The notes below the pieces were generated by a model. It made no database searches. It worked only from the letters and a program-made list of their open reading frames with translations, and was not told the origin of the DNA. Shown one piece after another: positions 40,101-43,013 of a DNA stretch of 43,013 bases (its first letter is position 1; the number at the start of each line of letters is the position of its first letter). This DNA comes from Acidovorax sp. CF316 (GTDB lineage: Bacteria; Pseudomonadota; Gammaproteobacteria; Burkholderiales; Burkholderiaceae_C), in NCBI RefSeq assembly GCF_000276605.1, contig NZ_AKJX01000137.1, forward strand, positions 1 through 43,013, read 5' to 3'. The translations under genes were made by a program, and so were the position numbers.

Positions 40101-41574
40101 CACCCTGGGCAGCACGCTGGGTGCGACCACGCTGGCGCCCGACGCGCCGCTGGCCGGCACCCTGCGCGCCCGCCTGCCCGACGTGGGCGTGTGGTCCGCC
40201 CTGGCCCCGCCGGGCTGGCGCGTGCGCGGCACGCTGGATGCCAACGCCACCCTGTCGGGCACGCGCGCTGCGCCGCGCTGGGCCGGCACGCTGGGGGCCG
40301 ACGAGCTGGCCGTGCGCTCCATCCTCGATGGGGTGGACCTGCAGGGCGGGCGCCTGCGCGCGGCGCTCAATGGCAACCAGCTCGATATCACCGAGTTCAG
40401 TCTGCGGGGGGGCACGGGCAGCAAGGCGCGCATTCCCGGCTACAGCGGCAACCGCACCAGCGCCCCGCAAGACGGCGGCAGCCTCACCGGCACCGGCCGC
40501 GTGACCTGGGGCGATGCGGCAACCAGCAACAACGGTGGCATGTCGGGCCTGGCCATGAGCTTTCAGGCCGAGGCCAAGGCCCTGCAGGTGCTGGGCCGGG
40601 CCGACCGGCAGGTCAGCGTGTCGGGCAAGGTGCAGGCGCAATTGCAGCAGGGCCAGTTCAGCGTGCGCGGGCAGTTGACCACCGACCGCGCCACCATCAT
40701 CCTGCCCGACGAGACCGCGCCCAGCCTGGGCAGCGACGTGGTGGTGCGCTCGGCCGCCAAGGACCGCGAAGCCCAGGCAAAGGCCCAGGCAGTGGCCAAG
40801 GCGAACCAGGCCGCCGCGCAGCCTGCCACCGGCACCACGCCCACCACGGCCAAGCCGCCCGACATCGCCATCACCCTGAACCTGGGGCGCGACTTTGCGC
40901 TGCAGGGCCAGGGCATCACCACGCGCCTGACGGGCGAGCTCGACATCCGCAGCAGTGCGGTGCCCGGCGCGCCCCCGCGCGTGATCGGCGAGGTGCGCAC
41001 CGAGCAGGGCCGCTACCGCGCCTGGGGCCAGGTGCTGGACGTGGAGACGGGGCTCATCCGCTTCAGCGGCCCGTACAACAACCCCTCGCTCGACATATTG
41101 GCGCTGCGCCCCAACATCAGCGTTCGTGCCGGCGTGCAGGTCAGCGGCTCGGCCCTGGCCCCGCGCGTGCGCCTGTACTCGGACCCCGACCTGCCCGATG
41201 CCGAAAAACTGTCGTGGGTGGTGCTGGGCCGCGACGCCGCCGCCGGCGGCGCCGAAGCCGCCGTGCTGCAGCAAGCCGCCCTGGCCCTGCTCGGCCGCAA
41301 GGGCGGCACCGGCGCCACCGCCAACATGGCCAGCCGCCTGGGCCTGGACGAAATCGGCTTCAAGGGCCCCGGTGCCGGTGAAGACGCCACCGGCGCCGCG
41401 CTGACCTTCGGCAAGCGTTTGTCCACCGACCTGTACGTGACGTACGAGCGCAGCCTGTCGGGAACGCTGGGCACGCTGTACATCTTCTACGACCTGTCGC
41501 GCCGCCTGACTCTGCGCGGGCAGACGGGGGCGCAGAGTGCGGTGGACATCATCTACACGTTGAAGTACGACTGA
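37141..41574 (+). CDS. tamB: TamB: translocation and assembly module inner-membrane protein
   Basis: A 1477-residue protein. It has an N-terminal membrane anchor (WLRLLVWLVVGLLALVLAVA near residues 35-55) and a very long periplasmic beta-helix-like region rich in Ala, Gly and Gln. The C-terminal TamB domain (DUF490) includes DIAITLNLGRDFALQGQGIT, RTEQGRYRAWGQVLDVETG, LIRFSGPYNNPSLDI, and the end SAVDIIYTLKYD. The protein spans the periplasm and works with outer-membrane TamA. Several Ala/Pro-rich insertions (for example near residues 285-320) look like low-complexity linkers. I start at ATG 37141; a TTG three bases earlier is also possible. Confidence 0.94.
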   Translation: MPSRNPPASAANRSPDFSAGSSAPPPPPRRRRTWLRLLVWLVVGLLALVLAVAGAAWWWAGSSTSLALALARAAQYLPADQKLESRDVSGSLRTGGSIGWLRWSSPALVVEVDGARIGWQLAPLLSRKVELGEVHAARVRITPQATAPASTEPLKPLEQLVLPVQVAVPFKVDSLEWAGSPEQQISLAGKPAVQAQNLAGDYRYDGTEHHLKIDNVELAQGQYQARVKLQAQAPMAIDATLDGTVHTTPPGGGNPLQVAAHATVQGTLATAAAQLQAAAQLKPVVVAAAEPAAPAASAAATPARKGAPANAKAPSAPAEAMQADVQATILPWVPQPLKQAAAALKALDLAALWPQAPRTLLHGTVKVDPVNATAATAPTGSSPAPAIAGWNIEADLRNDLPGPWDSKHLPLAALQARAGFDGTRWDVPAATATIGTGKAAGTIALKGQFTPATGAAEGLAELRNLRPDALHTALAAAPLGGRITAQGQADQAVRFTADIRATGAAPVQPAAAAPGKKGAPLLRINTFTAQGQYLAQTGGGTVQLDRLLLDALQAKVEATQLRVALGEQSAQGQLRATVPGATANANGQMAPTKGAGELQLQLSDAERTQAWLASLPGLGDAMKGVTAKGQAQLNARWTGGWQTAASQIEALAAGKALPAGGKDASNFTLQARVNAPQLDVALPPAKGGAPGGMAAVQLRGVNAELSGSLAQATLALDGEARTGTQRATVRTRLAGGTSGANEWQAQVTELRLQAQDTQLPGPWAVQLAEPVTVKLRMGGAALAPAMPASGTAPSATGAAALSVQASAGQARITGPVAGTATLRWQPISYAGGGGSPLRLQTQGSLQGLPMAWVDAFGGGGSDPAGKPAQPLLARLGLAGNIVFDGQWNVDTTTSGPLRASASVRRASGDLRILAVDSAPITTVQSSGQGTGAGSPTATVTEEPGSGSNAGVRQAELTLEAEGDALRARLVWASDRAGEVDATASTRLTLGSTLGATTLAPDAPLAGTLRARLPDVGVWSALAPPGWRVRGTLDANATLSGTRAAPRWAGTLGADELAVRSILDGVDLQGGRLRAALNGNQLDITEFSLRGGTGSKARIPGYSGNRTSAPQDGGSLTGTGRVTWGDAATSNNGGMSGLAMSFQAEAKALQVLGRADRQVSVSGKVQAQLQQGQFSVRGQLTTDRATIILPDETAPSLGSDVVVRSAAKDREAQAKAQAVAKANQAAAQPATGTTPTTAKPPDIAITLNLGRDFALQGQGITTRLTGELDIRSSAVPGAPPRVIGEVRTEQGRYRAWGQVLDVETGLIRFSGPYNNPSLDILALRPNISVRAGVQVSGSALAPRVRLYSDPDLPDAEKLSWVVLGRDAAAGGAEAAVLQQAALALLGRKGGTGATANMASRLGLDEIGFKGPGAGEDATGAALTFGKRLSTDLYVTYERSLSGTLGTLYIFYDLSRRLTLRGQTGAQSAVDIIYTLKYD

Positions 41575-41934
41575 TGCGGCTGTGCCTTCAACCGCCTGGC
41601 GTCGTTGGTTCGCCTTGCCGTGCTCAGAACCTGTTTACGATCTCGCAGGGGTCGCGCAGCGGCCTTGCCCGAAGGGTTGGAGCGAAATCGGGCGATTGGA
41701 CGCCCCGGCTGCTTGCATGGGCACGAGCCCATGCGGCGCACCCGGAGCATCCACTCATACCGATTGCGCCCCAACGCGATCCCCTGCGAGATCGTAAACA
41801 GGTTCTAAAGCACTGTCTGCGGCTTCCCGCCTAGCCATGCGGCTGAAGGCAAGGCCGCATGCGGGACGGCGCGGAGCAAAAAGCGGGCATTGCCGGGACC
41901 ACCCCGCACTGCCCCTACAATCGCCCGCTGCGTC
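41575..41934. other. Gene-free region between tamB and tRNA-Arg
   Basis: No convincing coding frame is present. The region holds a 181-base element with long inverted termini (41626-41806, listed separately) and a TACAAT -10-like box (41916-41921) about 14 bases before the tRNA. The rest is short unstructured sequence. Confidence 0.6.
41626..41806. mobile_element. MITE-like element with 26-bp perfect terminal inverted repeats
   Basis: The left terminus (41626-41651) begins AGAACCTGTTTACGATCTCG and the right terminus (41781-41806) is its exact reverse complement over 26 bases. The element is 181 bases long and has no transposase. Inside, an 8-base stem GCATGGGC (41715-41722) and GCCCATGC (41727-41734) forms a hairpin with an ACGA loop. 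Such size and termini fit a non-autonomous miniature inverted-repeat element mobilised by a transposase elsewhere. No clear target-site duplication is seen. Confidence 0.7.
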
Positions 41935-42009
41935 CTCCTCGTAGTTCAATGGATAGAACGAGTGCCTCCTAAGCGCTAGATACAGGTTCGATTCCTGTCG
42001 AGGGGACCA
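41935..42009 (+). tRNA. tRNA-Arg (anticodon CCT)
   Basis: The cloverleaf can be drawn by hand. The acceptor CTCCTCG (41935-41941) pairs with CGAGGGG (41999-42005), allowing one G-T pair. The D arm is GTTC/GAAC, the anticodon stem AGTGC/GCGCT carries the loop CTCCTAA with anticodon CCT, and the T arm ACAGG/CCTGT carries TTCGATT. Discriminator A (42006) and an encoded CCA (42007-42009) follow. It reads AGG (arginine) codons, rare in such GC-rich genomes. A TACAAT box lies about 14 bases upstream. Confidence 0.95.
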
Positions 42010-42422
42010 CTTTCCGCCTTTGGAATCAACCACTTGGCGCGACCCACCCCCGAAAACGGGACAAGAACGGGACAAAGCGACGTTCAGAGCCCCACGGGCG
42101 CCTTCGATTCCACCCTGTCAGCCCGCGCCGCAGGCCATGGCTTCACAGCCACCAGCCGACCCGGCAAAAAATGCCCGCCCCGAAGGGCGAGCAAAAGATA
42201 GGCCGGCTGGAGTACCCGCAAACGCCTCGGCGCCTATCCGGCCACGTCTGCCCACGTGGCACCGCACCATGAAAGCGGCACGACCACTGTGGCGCACGGT
42301 TCACGCAAGGGGTGTAGGAGCAGGGGCCTCGCCCAGGGCCTGCAAGCCCGTGCCTCGCAGGCCCAGCGGTCCTACATACACCTTTCGCCGTACTGGCCTA
42401 CAAGGGAGTATCGAAGTCGGTC
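42010..42422. other. Gene-free region downstream of tRNA-Arg
   Basis: I see no convincing gene in this 413-base stretch. It contains a short direct repeat (AACGGGACAA at 42055-42064 and 42066-42075, one period of 11 bases) 45 bases after the tRNA, and a terminator-like hairpin for the minus strand at 42165-42193. An open frame at 42020-42481 reads as proline/arginine-rich shadow sequence. No copy of the tRNA 3' end is repeated here, so there is no direct sign of an integrated element. Confidence 0.55.
42165..42193 (-). terminator. Rho-independent terminator (minus strand)
   Basis: On the minus strand GCTCGCCC-TTCG-GGGCGGGC forms an 8-base stem with a stable UUCG loop, followed by ATTTTTTG. 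It lies about 230 bases downstream of the partial LysR gene's stop and probably ends its transcript. The stem arms are at 42173-42180 and 42185-42192. Confidence 0.75.
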
Positions 42423-43013
42423 TCAAGGCAGCGTGGACGGCGCCCCCTCGCGCGCAGCCTCCTCCAGCAACCAAGCGGTAACCTCGTCCAGCAAGCCCCC
42501 ATCACCGCCGCGCGCCCGCTGCGGCCACACCAGGTGGTAGTCGCTGCCCGTGCGCAGCGCCACCTGCGGCAGCACCCGCACCAGGCGGCCTGAGGCGACG
42601 TCGGAGGCGACGAAGAAGGGGCTGGCCAGCGCCAGGCCCTGGCCGGCGATGGCCGCGTCGATGGCCAGGCTGATCTGGTTGAAGCGCGTGCCGCCCGGTG
42701 GCGGGGCCGGCATGCCGGCCTGCGCGAAGAACGCGGGCCAGGAGCCATGGGCGTCGTGGATCAGCGGCAGCTTGGCCAGGCGCTTTGGCGTCAGCGCGCC
42801 CGGTGCTCCCACCAGCGCCGGGCTGCCCACCGCGATCAGGGTGTTGTCGAGCAGGCGCTGCACGTGCAGCCCCGGCCCAAACGGGGGCTGGCCATAGCGG
42901 ATCGACAGGTCCACCCCCTCCGCATGGAAGCGCGACACGCGCTCGGTGGCCAGCACGCGCAGCTCGGTGCCGGGGTGGCGCTCGGCAAAGCGCGGCAGGC
43001 GTGGCAGCAGCCA
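42423..43013 (-). CDS. LysR family regulator, partial (GcvA-like), N-terminus outside window
   Basis: The frame is open to the right edge: WLLPRLPRFAERHPGTELRV reads directly into the visible part, so only the effector-binding domain (about 196 residues) is in the window. It contains FHAEGVDLSIRYGQPPFGPGL, LPLIHDAHGSWPAFFAQAG, FNQISLAIDAAIAGQGLALA and a final LVWPQRARGGDGGLLDEV. This is the C-terminal domain of a LysR regulator of the GcvA type, like the one at 5446. Its helix-turn-helix, target and effector lie outside the window. Confidence 0.85.
   Translation of the reverse strand, partial: WLLPRLPRFAERHPGTELRVLATERVSRFHAEGVDLSIRYGQPPFGPGLHVQRLLDNTLIAVGSPALVGAPGALTPKRLAKLPLIHDAHGSWPAFFAQAGMPAPPPGGTRFNQISLAIDAAIAGQGLALASPFFVASDVASGRLVRVLPQVALRTGSDYHLVWPQRARGGDGGLLDEVTAWLLEEAAREGAPSTLP

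Noticed and set aside
42020..42481. Possible 153-residue plus-strand gene after the tRNA
   Set aside because: Pro/Arg-rich composition without pattern or ribosome site; it overlaps the real minus-strand LysR gene.
1..43013. CRISPR array, prophage or defence genes
   Set aside because: No regularly spaced direct repeats, Cas, restriction-modification, phage structural or integrase genes were seen.

Overview
The window is high-GC DNA of a betaproteobacterium. Gene content points to Burkholderiales, most likely Comamonadaceae and Acidovorax-like: a Bug-type solute receptor beside a pcaIJFD cluster, a GcvA-like LysR regulator, cytochrome c4, a MoxR/CoxE-like VWA pair, and DUF1841, DUF3185 and DUF3325 proteins. 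This assignment rests on my recall of family distribution, since no database search was run.

Layout. 1-2.6 kb holds membrane proteins: the tail of a PepSY-type protein, a frameshifted DUF3325 gene, a TRIC/UPF0126 channel and a Pr6Pr-like protein. 2.7-4.5 kb holds a lower-GC NAD-dependent epimerase and a frameshifted M24 peptidase. 4.7-7 kb has a divergent LysE exporter/LysR pair and a small exported adhesin-E-like protein. 7-14 kb carries two large surface or exported proteins (an Ig-like protein and an RTX-like protein) around a divergent LysR/SDR pair. 14.2-17 kb is a MocR regulator divergent from a benzoate transporter, BenE. 17.2-23.5 kb is a beta-ketoadipate module: pcaI-pcaJ-pcaF-pcaD-SDR-Bug receptor on the minus strand, divergent from an IclR regulator. 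The shared intergenic region has three copies of a TTGTTCGC-type operator. 23.6-25.6 kb has small proteins and cytochrome c4. 25.7-28.7 kb is an operon of MoxR ATPase, small membrane protein, GNAT acetyltransferase and VWA protein. 28.7-34.9 kb is a run of mostly single accessory genes: a short orphan, an ankyrin protein, DUF4279, a Tat-exported class V aminotransferase, a CxxC protein, a DHFR-like reductase, another orphan and a membrane HExxH protein. 35.1-41.6 kb encodes the TamA/TamB envelope assembly module. The end holds a 181-bp MITE-like element with 26-bp inverted repeats, a tRNA-Arg(CCT), a gene-poor stretch and a partial LysR gene.

How the genes work together. The clearest pathway converts 3-oxoadipate enol-lactone (PcaD) to 3-oxoadipate, then its CoA ester (PcaIJ), then succinyl-CoA and acetyl-CoA (PcaF), probably under IclR control. 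With BenE nearby this suggests growth on benzoate-type aromatics. The upstream enzymes (ring-cleavage dioxygenase, cycloisomerase, decarboxylase) are not in the window. The second clear machine is TamA-TamB.

I found no CRISPR array, prophage, complete insertion sequence or recognisable defence island. The strongest leads are the regulatory palindromes, the two frameshifted genes with otherwise intact coding, the RTX-like surface protein with its promoter palindrome, the MoxR-GNAT-VWA operon whose VWA has a degenerate metal site, and the intramembrane HExxH protein.
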